Assembly (NCBI GenBank): GCA_025363015.1
Contig: JANYEQ010000102.1
Span: 1 to 64,000 of the forward strand
DNA from: Bacteroidota bacterium
Lineage (GTDB): Bacteria; Bacteroidota; Bacteroidia; B-17B0; Aurantibacillaceae
Direction of reading: 5' to 3'
Length of the DNA stretch: 64,000 nt
In this document: one piece after another, positions 34,883 through 44,151 of the stretch
Layout of the letters: every line of letters begins with the position of its first letter
Numbering within the stretch: position 1 is the first letter of the stretch
The notes under the pieces: model-generated
Told to the model about the DNA's origin: nothing
Seen by the model: only the letters and a program-made list of their open reading frames with translations
The model's database searches: none
Made by a program: the position numbers and the translations under genes

Positions 34883-35305
34883 ATGAAAATTTTAAAAATA
34901 CTATCCATCTCCGTTTTATTAGTTGCAACAAGTGTTTCAAACACTGTTAATGCTAAAATTAAAACTTTTAAATTAGCCTTTATCGAAATTCCTGTAAAAA
35001 CGGTATGTATTAAACACCCAGAAGCTGCCGATGCAACTAAGTATTTTGCTAACGCAACCATTGTTAGCTTTGAAATTTACAAAGCTGGTGGAGCTGCCGA
35101 AATAGATAAAATTATTAAATTATTAAGTGCTGATGCAAATATAGAAAGTTGTACAGCAGGTAAAATTACTGGCGATTTTTCGGCAATAACCTTAAGCTTA
35201 AAAACTGCAAAAAACAAAGCTTGGTTTGTAAGTCAATTTAAAAAAGCTGGCTTAACGCACATTAAGTTAAACAATAGCGCCCCTGTTGAAGCTGACAAAC
35301 TATAA
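34883..35305 (+). CDS. Secreted hypothetical protein
   Basis: 140 residues with a signal peptide (MKILKILSISVLLVATSVSNTVNA). The mature region has two cysteines (VCIKHPEA and SCTAGK) and an alpha/beta alternation, ATIVSFEIYKAGGAAEIDKI then AITLSLKTAKNKAWFVSQFK, that is reminiscent of a ferredoxin-like heavy-metal-associated fold but without a CxxC metal motif. I do not recognise a family. A TATATTTG -7-like box at 34855-34862 suggests its own promoter. Confidence 0.65.
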   Translation: MKILKILSISVLLVATSVSNTVNAKIKTFKLAFIEIPVKTVCIKHPEAADATKYFANATIVSFEIYKAGGAAEIDKIIKLLSADANIESCTAGKITGDFSAITLSLKTAKNKAWFVSQFKKAGLTHIKLNNSAPVEADKL

Positions 35306-35347
35306 TTTATTTTATTTAATTAATGTTTTACACACTTTAGAGGTATG

Positions 35348-35614
35348 TTAGTGTTTGAACCTAAAAATTACAAACAGGGTAAATAATACTGGTAAGGAGC
35401 TAAATACCATTCCTAAATACCCTTTCGGATATTTTTCTATATAGTAAAAATATTTTGCATTTAAGAAAATATTTATGCCCGATATAACAAACCCTAAAAT
35501 GGCTATACCTATGCCTAAAAAAATATGTTGTATTTTAAACATACATAATGCGGCACAAATTCCAATTAGCAGAGATAAGTAGCCAGTAACAAAATAAATT
35601 TGTTTTAAGTTCAT
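35348..35614 (-). CDS. Small integral membrane protein, about three helices
   Basis: 88 residues that are nearly all membrane-spanning: segments around YFVTGYLSLLIGICAALCMF, IFLGIGIAILGFVISGINIF and YLGMVFSSLPVLFTLFVIF, joined by short loops, with a basic end (RFKH). No family is recognised. It is probably an inner-membrane protein of unknown role, convergent with the preceding secreted protein and upstream-separated from rplY by a terminator, so it is its own unit. Confidence 0.6.
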   Translation of the reverse strand: MNLKQIYFVTGYLSLLIGICAALCMFKIQHIFLGIGIAILGFVISGINIFLNAKYFYYIEKYPKGYLGMVFSSLPVLFTLFVIFRFKH

Positions 35615-35640
35615 ACGTAAAATTAAAAACTATTTTTAAT

Positions 35641-35673
35641 AAAAAATCCCTTTTAGCAAATTACTAAAAGGGG
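35641..35673 (-). terminator. Terminator after rplY
   Basis: A 9-bp stem (CCCTTTTAG / CTAAAAGGG) with a 7-base loop, flanked on the left by six A residues that read as a T run on the minus strand. It sits 24 bases beyond the rplY stop; the right side has TTTT, so it may act both ways. Confidence 0.85.
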
Positions 35674-35696
35674 TTTTATGCTTAAATTACATTAAA

Positions 35697-36332
35697 TTAT
35701 TTTTTAGCTGGTGCAGCCTTTGCAGGTGCAGCAGTTTTAGCAGCGGCAGCTGGTGTTGCTGCAGCCTTTGGATCTTCAACAGCAACTACGTTACGCGTTG
35801 TTTGTACACTTACCACCGAAATATTTTTTGGGTGTAATAATGTTAATCCATCTACATTAATATCACCAGCCGAAATAGATTTACCAATGGCTAATTTTTC
35901 AATATTTAAATCAATACTTTCGGGTATCTTTGCAATTAAACCACGCACTTTTACTTTACGTAATTTAATAACTAATTTACCACCTGCTTTTACACCTTCT
36001 GCTTGGCCAATTGTTTTAATTGGTATTTGAACAGATACCGCTTTATCTTCGGCCACTTGTAAAAAATCAGCATGAATTAATTTATCATTCACTTTATGAT
36101 ATTGTGCTTCTTGTAAAATGGTACGGTATTTTTTACCAGCAACCTCAACTTCTACTAAATTTGTATCAGGAGTAAAAATAATATTTTTAAATGCACGCTC
36201 ATCGGCACTAAAGTGAATTTGCTCACCTGAACCATAAATTACACAAGGCACATGCCCTTTAGTGCGTAATGCTTTTGCATCTACTTTTCCTACGTTCGCA
36301 CGTGGCGAACCGCTCAATTGTACTGTTTTCAT
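35697..36332 (-). CDS. rplY: 50S ribosomal protein L25 / Ctc
   Basis: A 211-residue long-form L25 (TL5/Ctc type), which binds 5S rRNA through its N-terminal domain (LSGSPRANVGKVDAKALR, HVPCVIYG) and has the family's C-terminal beta domain (GQAEGVKAGGKL to LDINIEKL-like region). The last 30 residues are alanine/lysine-rich (AAATPAAAAKTAAPAKAAPAKK), a flexible tail common in Bacteroidota homologues. It lies 81 bases downstream of prs, a conserved neighbour pairing. Confidence 0.93.
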   Translation of the reverse strand: MKTVQLSGSPRANVGKVDAKALRTKGHVPCVIYGSGEQIHFSADERAFKNIIFTPDTNLVEVEVAGKKYRTILQEAQYHKVNDKLIHADFLQVAEDKAVSVQIPIKTIGQAEGVKAGGKLVIKLRKVKVRGLIAKIPESIDLNIEKLAIGKSISAGDINVDGLTLLHPKNISVVSVQTTRNVVAVEDPKAAATPAAAAKTAAPAKAAPAKK

Positions 36333-36350
36333 TTTTTTATTTTAATTTAT

Positions 36351-36389
36351 AAGTAAAACTTAATTGTCCGCTTCAGCTAAGGTTTACTT
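36351..36389 (-). promoter_or_regulatory. Leader hairpin before rplY
   Basis: A 12-bp stem with one mismatch (AAGTAAAACTTA / TAAGGTTTACTT) around a 15-base loop, located between prs and rplY, 18 bases before the rplY ATG. On the minus strand it is followed by A-rich sequence, not a T run, so it is not an obvious terminator. It may shape the rplY leader or protect an mRNA end. Confidence 0.35.
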
Positions 36390-36413
36390 TGTTATTTATT
36401 TTTTATGCGGATA

Positions 36414-37346
36414 TTATATTATAAAATTGCTACTAATTGATTCGTAATTTTGAACGCTATTAATTACTTTAGCAAACAAATCAGCCACGCTTAGTACTTT
36501 AATTTTTTGACTTTCTTGTTTTAAAGGAATAGTATCTGTCACAATTAGTTCGGTTAACTTAGAGTTGTGAATATTTTCGTAAGCCCTACCTGATAAAACA
36601 GGATGCGTACACACAGCTCTAACACTTAATGCGCCTCTATCTAACATCATTTCGGCAGCTTTACAAAGTGTTCCGCCAGTATCTACTAAATCATCTACCA
36701 ACACAATATTTCTACCTTCTATTTCGCCAATGGCAGTCATACTTTCAATTACATTTGCTTTGGCGCGTTGTTTATAACAAATTACCATTTCGGCTTTTAA
36801 ATGTTTAGCATAACTATTAGCCCGTTTACTACCACCCATATCAGGCGCTGCCACGGTAAGGTTATGTAAGTTTAATGAGTTGATGTATGGTAAAAATATG
36901 GTTGATGCGTATAAATGATCAACCGGCACGTTAAAAAAACCTTGTATTTGGTCGGCATGTAAATCCATAGTCATAACACGTGTGGCACCTGCTACGGCTA
37001 ACATATCGGCTACTAATTTAGCGCCAATGGCTACGCGTGGTTTATCTTTTCTATCTTGCCTTGCATACCCAAAATAAGGCAATACTGCAACAATATGGCG
37101 GGCACTAGCACGTTTAGCGGCATCAATTAACAGTAACATTTCCATTAAATTATCGGCTGGTGGCATGGTGCTTTGTATAATATACACACTTTGCCCTCTA
37201 ATACTTTCTTCGTACGAGGCTTGTAACTCGCCATCACTAAAGCGGTAATGCTCAACTTTGCCCAACGCTTGCCCATAAGAACCAGCAATTTTTTTTGCTA
37301 AATCTTCTGATGCAATTCCTGAAAATAATCTAACTTGTGATTCCAT
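36414..37346 (-). CDS. prs: Ribose-phosphate pyrophosphokinase
   Basis: A 310-residue PRPP synthase that makes phosphoribosyl pyrophosphate for nucleotide, His and Trp synthesis. It shows VRLFSGIASEDLAKKIA, the ATP loop YARQDRK, the ribose-phosphate divalent-cation region TMDLHADQIQGFF, and the PRPP loop VDDLVDTGGT. I start at the ATG at 37346 (MESQVRLFSG). The frame stays open upstream to 37481, but that would run through the promoter and overlap the divergent tRNA-Leu gene, and no family member has such an extension. Confidence 0.96.
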   Translation of the reverse strand: MESQVRLFSGIASEDLAKKIAGSYGQALGKVEHYRFSDGELQASYEESIRGQSVYIIQSTMPPADNLMEMLLLIDAAKRASARHIVAVLPYFGYARQDRKDKPRVAIGAKLVADMLAVAGATRVMTMDLHADQIQGFFNVPVDHLYASTIFLPYINSLNLHNLTVAAPDMGGSKRANSYAKHLKAEMVICYKQRAKANVIESMTAIGEIEGRNIVLVDDLVDTGGTLCKAAEMMLDRGALSVRAVCTHPVLSGRAYENIHNSKLTELIVTDTIPLKQESQKIKVLSVADLFAKVINSVQNYESISSNFII

Positions 37347-37360
37347 TTTTTTAAGGATTG

Positions 37361-37391
37361 CAAATATACGGTTTTTACTGAATTGTACCAA
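37361..37391 (-). promoter_or_regulatory. Promoter of prs
   Basis: On the minus strand TTG (37391-37389), 20 bases, then TATATTTG (37368-37361), a full match to the Bacteroidota consensus. The leader to the chosen ATG is about 10-15 bases, which supports the start at 37346. Confidence 0.75.
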
Positions 37392-37444
37392 GTTTTTTTG
37401 GTGAATTGTAAAAGAAAGCATAGTTTTACAGCCCACTGTTAAAT

Positions 37445-37528
37445 GCCTTGATGGCGGAATTGGTAGACGCGCTGGTCTCAAACACCAGTAACTTCACGGT
37501 TGTGTCGGTTCGAGCCCGACTCGAGGTA
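37445..37528 (+). tRNA. tRNA-Leu (anticodon CAA)
   Basis: 84 bases that fold as a class II tRNA. The acceptor is GCCTTGA / TCGAGGT with discriminator A, the D arm contains AATTGGTAGAC, the anticodon stem CTGGT / ACCAG carries loop CTCAAAC (anticodon CAA, reads UUG), a variable arm follows, and the T arm is GTCGG-TTCGAGC-CCGAC. CCA is not encoded. One G-U and one U-G pair occur in the acceptor stem. Confidence 0.95.
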
Positions 37529-37530
37529 CA

Positions 37531-37569
37531 AATATAAAAAGCTACTTATAATCAGTGGCTTTTTATATT
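37531..37569 (+). terminator. Terminator after tRNA-Leu
   Basis: A 16-bp stem (AATATAAAAAGCTACT / AGTGGCTTTTTATATT, one G-U pair) with a 7-base loop, 2 bases past the tRNA. Because it is symmetric with A- and T-rich arms it may also end leftward transcription from the E1 gene (ending 37601). Confidence 0.85.
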
Positions 37570-37600
37570 TTAATTATATACTCCTATTTGCACTATTAGT

Positions 37601-39691
37601 TTAATATGCCAATAACTCTGCAATTGCCTTCTCTACCTTATCGGCATTGGGTAGCATTGTTTTTTCTAAAATAGAATTTAAAGGTATAGCTGGTAAATTT
37701 TCTGATCCAACAACGGTTACGGGTGCATCTAAATACTTAAAACAATTTTGGCTAATGCGTGCGGCAATACTTTGTGCAAAGCCATTAAATACAGGCTCTT
37801 CGGTAAGTACTAATACTTTACCGTGTTTTTTTGCAGAGTTAAAAATAGTTTCTTCATCAATTGGGGCAATGGTTCTTAAGTCAACAATTTCTACTTTGCC
37901 TTCAAATTTTTTAGCAGCAGATTTTGCCCAATAAACGCCCATGCCGTAGGTAATAATTGAAATTGAGGATTGTTGATTTTCGATTGACGATATAGCTTCT
38001 AAAACAATTCTGGCTTTACCAAATGGTATAACATAATCTTCATCGGGTTCAATGGTTTTTGCATCTTCGGTACCTTTTATTTTACTCCAATACAAGCCTT
38101 TGTGTTCTAACATTACTACAGGATTGGGGTCATAATACGCTGCTTTTAATAGACCTTTTAAATCGGCACCAGTGCTTGGGTAAGCAATTTTAATGCCTCT
38201 AATGTTTGCCAACACACTCTCTATACTGCTTGAATGGTAAGGCCCACCACTGCCATAAGCGCCAATGGGTACACGCAATATCATACTTACTGGCCATTTG
38301 CCATTGCTTAAATAACAACTACGGCTAACCTCAGTAAATAATTGATTTAAGCCTGGCCAAATGTAATCGGCAAATTGCACTTCTACAATTGGTTTTAAGC
38401 CAACGGCACTCATACCAACGGTGCTACCAACTATAAATGCTTCTTGTATGGGGGTATTAAATACTCGATGGTCGCCAAATTGTTGTGCTAAAGTAGCCGC
38501 TTCTCTAAACACACCGCCTAAGCGTGCGCCTACATCTTGGCCATATAACAAGCACTCGGGGTGCTTAATCATTAATTCTCTAATAGCAAATAGGGCGCTA
38601 TCTACCATCACCGTTTTTTCTTTCCCTATTGGCTCACGTACTCCTTTTTCTTCGGTTATAGGTGTGGGTGCAAATTCGTGTGTAAACAAATCTTCGGGTA
38701 ATGGGTCTTCTTCTAATAATGCTTTTTGATAATCGGCGGCTACTAATTTATCCGCTTCATCTTCAATGGCTTTTATTTCAAGTGCATCAATGCCTGCAAT
38801 AATTAATTGATTGCGTAGGCGAGGTAATGGGTCGCGTTTTTCGGCTTCGGCTAAATCATCTCTGTACCATTCTTTTCGCACACCGCTGGTGTGATGATTT
38901 AACAAAGGTACTTTCGCATGAATTAAAAAAGGGCGACGTTCTTTTCTGATTGTTTCTAAGCATAATTTTACCGTATTGTAACTTGTAATAAAATCGGTAC
39001 CATCAATAGTTTTTACCTCAATGCCTTTAAAACCTTTGGCAAATTCGGTAATGTCTTGTGCTCTAATTTCGCGGGCGTGTGCGCTAATATCCCACTCGTT
39101 ATCTTGCACTAAAAACAAAATGGGTAATTGCTTTAAGGCTGCCATTTGAAAAGCTTCAGATACCTCTCCTTCGGTGCAGCTTGCATCACCTAATGAACAA
39201 ATGGCAAGTCCTTTTTCTATAGTTTCATTTACTGGTAAAATTTTATCTAAATATTGTAAACCCATGGCAACGCCGGTTGTAGGAATAGCCTGCATACCTG
39301 TAGCACTTGATTGGTGAGGTATTTTTGGCATATCATGGCGCTTTAAACTTGGGTGCGAGTAATACGTTCGGCCACCACTAAAAGGGTCGTTACGTTTAGC
39401 CAGTAATTGCAACATTAACTCAAAAGGGCTTAAACCAATGCTTAGCAAAATACTATCATCGCGGTAATAAGCACTTAAATAATCTTGTGGTAGCAATTGT
39501 AAACCTAATGCAATTTGAATGGCTTCGTGCCCGCGACTTGTAGCGTGTACATATTTTGCAGTAATTTCTTTATTGGCTTCGTATAATGTTGCCATACTTT
39601 TAGCAGTGTACATTAATTTAAAAGCTTGTTTTAAAGTTTCGAGCGAAATTTTGGGCATTAGCTGTGTGGTTTTGGTAGAAAGATTTTGCAT
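37601..39691 (-). CDS. Branched-chain 2-oxoacid dehydrogenase E1, alpha-beta fusion
   Basis: 696 residues fusing both E1 subunits. Residues about 1-330 are E1 alpha with the thiamine diphosphate motif GDASCTEGEVSEAF ... NEW and the HHTSG loop. Residues about 355-696 are E1 beta (LLYGQDVGARLGGVF, NTPIQEAFIVGSTVG, YHSSSIESVLANI, LEHKGLYW). The enzyme decarboxylates branched 2-oxoacids and passes acyl groups to an E2 lipoyl protein. The fused form is common in Bacteroidota and is often annotated as 2-oxoisovalerate dehydrogenase. E2 is not in the window; an E3 is at 8.7-10.1 kb. Pyruvate or acetoin specificity cannot be excluded. Confidence 0.88.
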   Translation of the reverse strand: MQNLSTKTTQLMPKISLETLKQAFKLMYTAKSMATLYEANKEITAKYVHATSRGHEAIQIALGLQLLPQDYLSAYYRDDSILLSIGLSPFELMLQLLAKRNDPFSGGRTYYSHPSLKRHDMPKIPHQSSATGMQAIPTTGVAMGLQYLDKILPVNETIEKGLAICSLGDASCTEGEVSEAFQMAALKQLPILFLVQDNEWDISAHAREIRAQDITEFAKGFKGIEVKTIDGTDFITSYNTVKLCLETIRKERRPFLIHAKVPLLNHHTSGVRKEWYRDDLAEAEKRDPLPRLRNQLIIAGIDALEIKAIEDEADKLVAADYQKALLEEDPLPEDLFTHEFAPTPITEEKGVREPIGKEKTVMVDSALFAIRELMIKHPECLLYGQDVGARLGGVFREAATLAQQFGDHRVFNTPIQEAFIVGSTVGMSAVGLKPIVEVQFADYIWPGLNQLFTEVSRSCYLSNGKWPVSMILRVPIGAYGSGGPYHSSSIESVLANIRGIKIAYPSTGADLKGLLKAAYYDPNPVVMLEHKGLYWSKIKGTEDAKTIEPDEDYVIPFGKARIVLEAISSIENQQSSISIITYGMGVYWAKSAAKKFEGKVEIVDLRTIAPIDEETIFNSAKKHGKVLVLTEEPVFNGFAQSIAARISQNCFKYLDAPVTVVGSENLPAIPLNSILEKTMLPNADKVEKAIAELLAY

Positions 39692-39870
39692 TATTAAAAT
39701 TATAATAAGAATTTAAAAATAGTAAATATTAACTTAAAATCATATAAATGTTATGCAAAAGTATTTAGGAATTAGTTTAAATTTTTTAAGCGTAAGCCTA
39801 AATTTAAGGGGAGAAAATGTAAAGGGTAAATTGAACCTATTTATTATTTAAAATTGGTTTATTGATACTA

Positions 39871-39915
39871 AAAAAACTCTTAGCATTTTGCATACAGCAA
39901 ATGTGCTAAGAGTTT
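39871..39915 (-). terminator. Terminator after the ice-binding protein gene
   Basis: A stem AAACTCTTAGCA / TGCTAAGAGTTT (12 bp, perfect) with an inner TTTGC/GCAAA pair; on the minus strand it ends in a T run (six A at 39871-39876). It lies 55 bases beyond the DUF3494 gene stop. Confidence 0.85.
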
Positions 39916-39969
39916 AAGGGTTGAATTTTAACTGATATAAACTACTTGGTTTATACCCTAGTAATTAAC

Positions 39970-41598
39970 TTATTGTTGAGAGATTAATTTACCTGACTCA
40001 ATCGTTTTATTATTATAACTTATTTTATAAAAATAAATGCCTGAAGAAAGATTATTCATTTCAAGCGTAGTTAATTGTTTTGTAATATCGCTGCTCATTA
40101 TTTCAGATCCAGAGAAATTATACAATTTAAAATTACATAAATCACTTTGCCAAATAGTACTATTAATACTAATGTTTAATGATGTTGTGAATGGATTAGG
40201 ATAAATTTTAACAGATGAATTTATATCCTTATTAGATTTAATACCCACCGTTAAACAATTAGCTGGTAAACTAGTTGCTACCAAATTAATAGCCGTAGTT
40301 GATAATGCACCGTTGGTGGTTAGTACTCTACCATCAAATACTACACCCGTGTTTATAGCCCCTACTGCGCCATTGTTACAAATAATTGTACCTCTAAATG
40401 TTGAATAATTATTAATATTAACGGCACCTTCAATTTTCCAAAATACATTTTTTGATTGTGTACCGTTTATTAATTTAATTTTTGAGTAAGTACTAGTTGT
40501 TAAAGCACCTTGAATTTGTATAACAAACACAGCATTTGTATTACCAAGCGCATTAAGATAAAGCGTATCTGTTAATGAAGCAGCAGCATTCATACGGTAA
40601 ACGTGCGGCGTAAGTACAAGATTATTTCCAAATTGTGCTGGATATAATAATTCAATATCATAGGCTAAAGTATTTACATACGTGTAAGCATTTAATAAAT
40701 CACTAGCGGTAACAGCAGTTGAACCATCAGGCGTTAAATGAATAGTACCTGTTACAAATAATGGATTATAGCCCGTTGGAGAACTAGAGTTACTCCCAAT
40801 ATCACCAGTAACATAGGTAGTACCCGAATTTGAAACTGCACCAGCAGCAGAAAATAAACCATAACAAGCTGCTGCACCAAGATTAGGTGCTACAGGACCA
40901 TTAAGCACAGGGCTTCCACAACCAACAGGTGTATAAGCAAAAGTACCATCTATTGTTACTGCACCAGCAGTAGAAAGCGCTCTACCTTCTAATGTATCGC
41001 CAGTGCTAATATTAATTGCGGCATTGTTTGCTATAATAGTTCCGCGCATAGTAGCACCTGAGGCCATACTTACTAAGCCTTCTATTTTCCAAAATATATT
41101 ACAAGCCTTAGCACCATTAATTAACTTAACTTTAGCAGAGGCATTAGCAGAAAAAGCTCCTTGAATTTTCATTATAAACACAGCATTTGAATTGCCTTGC
41201 GCATTAAACGTAAGGTCTAAATTTAAAGTTGTATTTCCTGATATAGCATAAACACCTGGCGTAAGTACTTGCCCATTTCCTAATAGTGCGGCAGGAAACA
41301 AAGTTGCAGTAGTACCATTTAATTGATTATAAGCAATTAATAAATCAGCGGCGCATTGTGCACTAGCACCATCGCCATCATGCATTACACCGTTTACATT
41401 TCCAAAACCAGTGCTTGAACCATTGTTGGTACCAACATTACCTGTAATTTGTGAAATACCTGTATTACTAACCGCACCATTTGTAGAAAAAAGTACGAAA
41501 TTAGCAGCTGTGCCTAAGTTAGGCGCTTGTGCAAAATTTAAATTTGGTAAAGCAAACAAAGAAACTGTTGCTATCATATTACGTAATTTTGTTTTCAT
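39970..41598 (-). CDS. T9SS-exported tandem DUF3494 ice-binding protein
   Basis: 542 residues. A signal peptide (ending LNFAQAPN) precedes two DUF3494 ice-binding domains, about 25-225 and 235-435. Each runs from LGxAAxFxLFSxxGAVSNxG through VLTPGVY or VLTPHVY, SNAVFIMKIQG or TNAVFVIQIQG, then FWKIEGxV, and ends with GTII and a DGR/EGR-AL element. These are right-handed beta-solenoids that bind ice in characterised members. A type A sorting domain closes the protein (VKIYPNPFTTSLNISI to LSSGIYFYKIS), so it should be displayed on or shed from the cell by the T9SS. Ice activity is inferred; some DUF3494 proteins act as general adhesins. Confidence 0.9.
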   Translation of the reverse strand: MKTKLRNMIATVSLFALPNLNFAQAPNLGTAANFVLFSTNGAVSNTGISQITGNVGTNNGSSTGFGNVNGVMHDGDGASAQCAADLLIAYNQLNGTTATLFPAALLGNGQVLTPGVYAISGNTTLNLDLTFNAQGNSNAVFIMKIQGAFSANASAKVKLINGAKACNIFWKIEGLVSMASGATMRGTIIANNAAINISTGDTLEGRALSTAGAVTIDGTFAYTPVGCGSPVLNGPVAPNLGAAACYGLFSAAGAVSNSGTTYVTGDIGSNSSSPTGYNPLFVTGTIHLTPDGSTAVTASDLLNAYTYVNTLAYDIELLYPAQFGNNLVLTPHVYRMNAAASLTDTLYLNALGNTNAVFVIQIQGALTTSTYSKIKLINGTQSKNVFWKIEGAVNINNYSTFRGTIICNNGAVGAINTGVVFDGRVLTTNGALSTTAINLVATSLPANCLTVGIKSNKDINSSVKIYPNPFTTSLNISINSTIWQSDLCNFKLYNFSGSEIMSSDITKQLTTLEMNNLSSGIYFYKISYNNKTIESGKLISQQ

Positions 41599-41794
41599 TT
41601 GATTGGGGTTTTAATTGTGAATTAATTTTCACTATACAAAATTAAGTATTATTAAACCTAAAAGTATTACAGCAAAATTGTAAATAGTTACATAAATCGC
41701 ACTTTTCTTTTTTATAAAACAAAAAGCTTTTTTAAATACGAAATGAAGGAAATATTAAGGGTGAATAGCCCTTATTGAATAAATTAAACTAGTC

Positions 41795-44059
41795 TTAAGC
41801 CTTTAAAATTAATATAGATGGACTATATGCTAGCCAAGTTGTTTCTTCTTTAATAATGCTTCGCCAACTTTCAATATTCAGTAAACATAAATCAAAAGCT
41901 GTAAAAAAAGTTTCTTCGTTAGAATAGCTTTGTACTATTTTAACTTCGGCATTAGCACTTGTAAAAGTATTTTTTAACTCAGGGTACTGATTAAAAATAC
42001 CTACCGCATCAAATACAGTAATTTGTGCATTAGCATTAAAAATTAATTTTTGAGCATATATCATTAAAAAACTATCGCTTAACGAGTAAATAGGGATAAT
42101 TATTTTTTGTGCTTTTTCAAATTTTTTATCAATAAAAATACCTACGGGTATAGTGGCGTGTTTTATTACATAATTTGTATGCTCATCAAACATACTATTT
42201 TCGTAATGTATTTTTCTATCTTTTAAAGTATTAATAAAGTTTTTAGGATTAAGTATTTTTGATGTTAAGCCTAAAAAATTACCAAGTAAAGAGCCTGTAA
42301 ATAATGAGTTACCCGAACCTATTAATAAAAAATCGTAACTATCGTTACTACTTGTTTCTATAATTTCTTTATCAATATCTAAGGCGGGTTTAAATAGGGG
42401 TTGTATTTCTAATTTTAAACGTAGGGCTTCTTTTTTAATTGGGGTTAAACTTTCTTTTTCATACTCTACTAAATTATATTTATTTAATTCGTTACTAGGC
42501 GAAATATGCATGGTTGTAATTAACGAATTTTTAAGTGAGTTTTTAGTTAAGTTATAGGCTAACTTTAGCATGGCTTTACCTTTTGCAGGATTGCCATACG
42601 AAATTAAAATGCGGTATTTTTCGTCAAAATTTGAAAGTGTGACTTTATCATCTAACGCTTTATTTCTAAACAACCAATTTGTAAAATCTAAGGCTGGCCC
42701 CGTCATAAAGGTTGTAAACAAAGCCATTATAACCATCATTGCAAAAATTTGTGGATTTAAAACGCCTAAGTCAAATCCAATATTTAATACTACTAATTCC
42801 ATTAAGCCACGTGTATTCATCAACGCGCCAATGGTAAAACTTTCTTTCCATGTTTGACCCACAAACCTAGCCGCAATGGCACTACCCCAAAATTTACCTA
42901 TTACCGCAATAAGTATAATTATAGCGCAAACTTCCCACATATAAATATCATTTAATAAGCCTATTTGGGTGCGTAAACCTGTAAATACAAAAAATAATGG
43001 CAATAATAAAACAGAGGATACATCTTCAATTTTTTCGATAAAAATATTTCTAAAATTAATATTACTTGGCATTATAACACCCGCCAAAAATGCACCAAAC
43101 AAGGCATGAATACCAATAATTTCAGATAAAAAAGCAGATATGAGTAAGGTTAAAAAAAACACCGCCACAATAGGTTTAGTTAACCCTTCTTTACTCGAAT
43201 ATTTTTCGCCTAATTGTTTTAAAAAGGGTTGCACTAATTTTATCATAAACAACAAATACACAATGGCCAAAGCAATGGTGTATAACGAACTTACAAACGT
43301 GCCTGCTTTTACAATTGCAATTACTGCCGCCAAAGCGCACCAAGCAGTTATATCATCAATAGCCGCACAAGTTATAACCATAGTGCCTAATTTTGTTTTA
43401 GAAATACCCCGCTCTTGTATGATGCGCGCCAATACTGGGAAGGCCGTAATACTCATGGCAATACCTATAAACAGTGAAAACGATAAAAAATTAACCCCTT
43501 GTGGTGCAAATTTTTCGTAAATAAAATAGGCAAACCCAACACCCAACGAAAACGGAATAATAATGCTAGCGTGACTTATTACAAGGGCTTCGTGAGCTTT
43601 GGTACGAAGTACTTTAAAATCTAACTCCATACCCACCACAAACATAAAAAGTATTAAACCAATTTGACTTAAAAATTTTAAATTACTTAAGGAGGTGAGC
43701 GGAAATAGAAATTGTGAAAATTCAGGGAAATAATGACCCACAAACGATGGCCCTAAAAAAATACCCGCCATAATTTCGCCAATTACGGAAGGCTGACCCA
43801 TTTTGCGAAACAAAAAACCAAAAACGCGCGCCGTAAAAATAATGGTAATTATTTGCAACATTAAAATTGCTAAAGGGTCGGTTACGTTATGCGAAAACAC
43901 ATTTTTAAAATCTAACCACGAACTTTGAGTTACAAATTTAGGAGCAATTAATGTCTCTACGTTTTCTTTAAGTTGGCCTTTTATTACAATAAAATATACA
44001 AACAGCGAAAATATAGCTGTAACAAAAACATAAAAGCCAATATTTTTATAATTTTTAAT
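41795..44059 (-). CDS. CPA2 cation:proton antiporter with Usp-like tail, apparent ATT start
   Basis: About 754 residues. The 11-12 helix Na+/H+ exchanger domain shows GQPSVIGEIMAGIFLGPS, GLILFMFVVGMELD and the ion-site stretch TCAAIDDITAWCALA. The C-terminal 290 residues are soluble and resemble a universal-stress-protein sensor (ILISYGNPAKGKAMLKLA, FLLIGSGNSLFTGSLLGNFLG). The first conventional start is GTG at 43900. The frame continues upstream through a hydrophobic helix (NIGFYVFVTAIFSLFVYFIV) and WLDFKN, matching the normal family N-terminus, up to ATT at 44059 (or 44062), just after a TAG. No ATG, GTG or TTG lies between that stop and the helix. I give the longer form. Confidence 0.85.
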   Translation of the reverse strand: MKNYKNIGFYVFVTAIFSLFVYFIVIKGQLKENVETLIAPKFVTQSSWLDFKNVFSHNVTDPLAILMLQIITIIFTARVFGFLFRKMGQPSVIGEIMAGIFLGPSFVGHYFPEFSQFLFPLTSLSNLKFLSQIGLILFMFVVGMELDFKVLRTKAHEALVISHASIIIPFSLGVGFAYFIYEKFAPQGVNFLSFSLFIGIAMSITAFPVLARIIQERGISKTKLGTMVITCAAIDDITAWCALAAVIAIVKAGTFVSSLYTIALAIVYLLFMIKLVQPFLKQLGEKYSSKEGLTKPIVAVFFLTLLISAFLSEIIGIHALFGAFLAGVIMPSNINFRNIFIEKIEDVSSVLLLPLFFVFTGLRTQIGLLNDIYMWEVCAIIILIAVIGKFWGSAIAARFVGQTWKESFTIGALMNTRGLMELVVLNIGFDLGVLNPQIFAMMVIMALFTTFMTGPALDFTNWLFRNKALDDKVTLSNFDEKYRILISYGNPAKGKAMLKLAYNLTKNSLKNSLITTMHISPSNELNKYNLVEYEKESLTPIKKEALRLKLEIQPLFKPALDIDKEIIETSSNDSYDFLLIGSGNSLFTGSLLGNFLGLTSKILNPKNFINTLKDRKIHYENSMFDEHTNYVIKHATIPVGIFIDKKFEKAQKIIIPIYSLSDSFLMIYAQKLIFNANAQITVFDAVGIFNQYPELKNTFTSANAEVKIVQSYSNEETFFTAFDLCLLNIESWRSIIKEETTWLAYSPSILILKA

Positions 44060-44151
44060 AATAAACTATTTGTACAAAAATACATTATAATACTACAATT
44101 AATTGCGATTTTAGTTTTTTAATTATACATTAGTATAATAATATTTATTTT

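Noticed and set aside
37347-37481. A longer N-terminus for prs
   Set aside because: The extra 45 residues would cross the prs promoter and overlap the divergent tRNA-Leu gene; the normal family start is at 37346.
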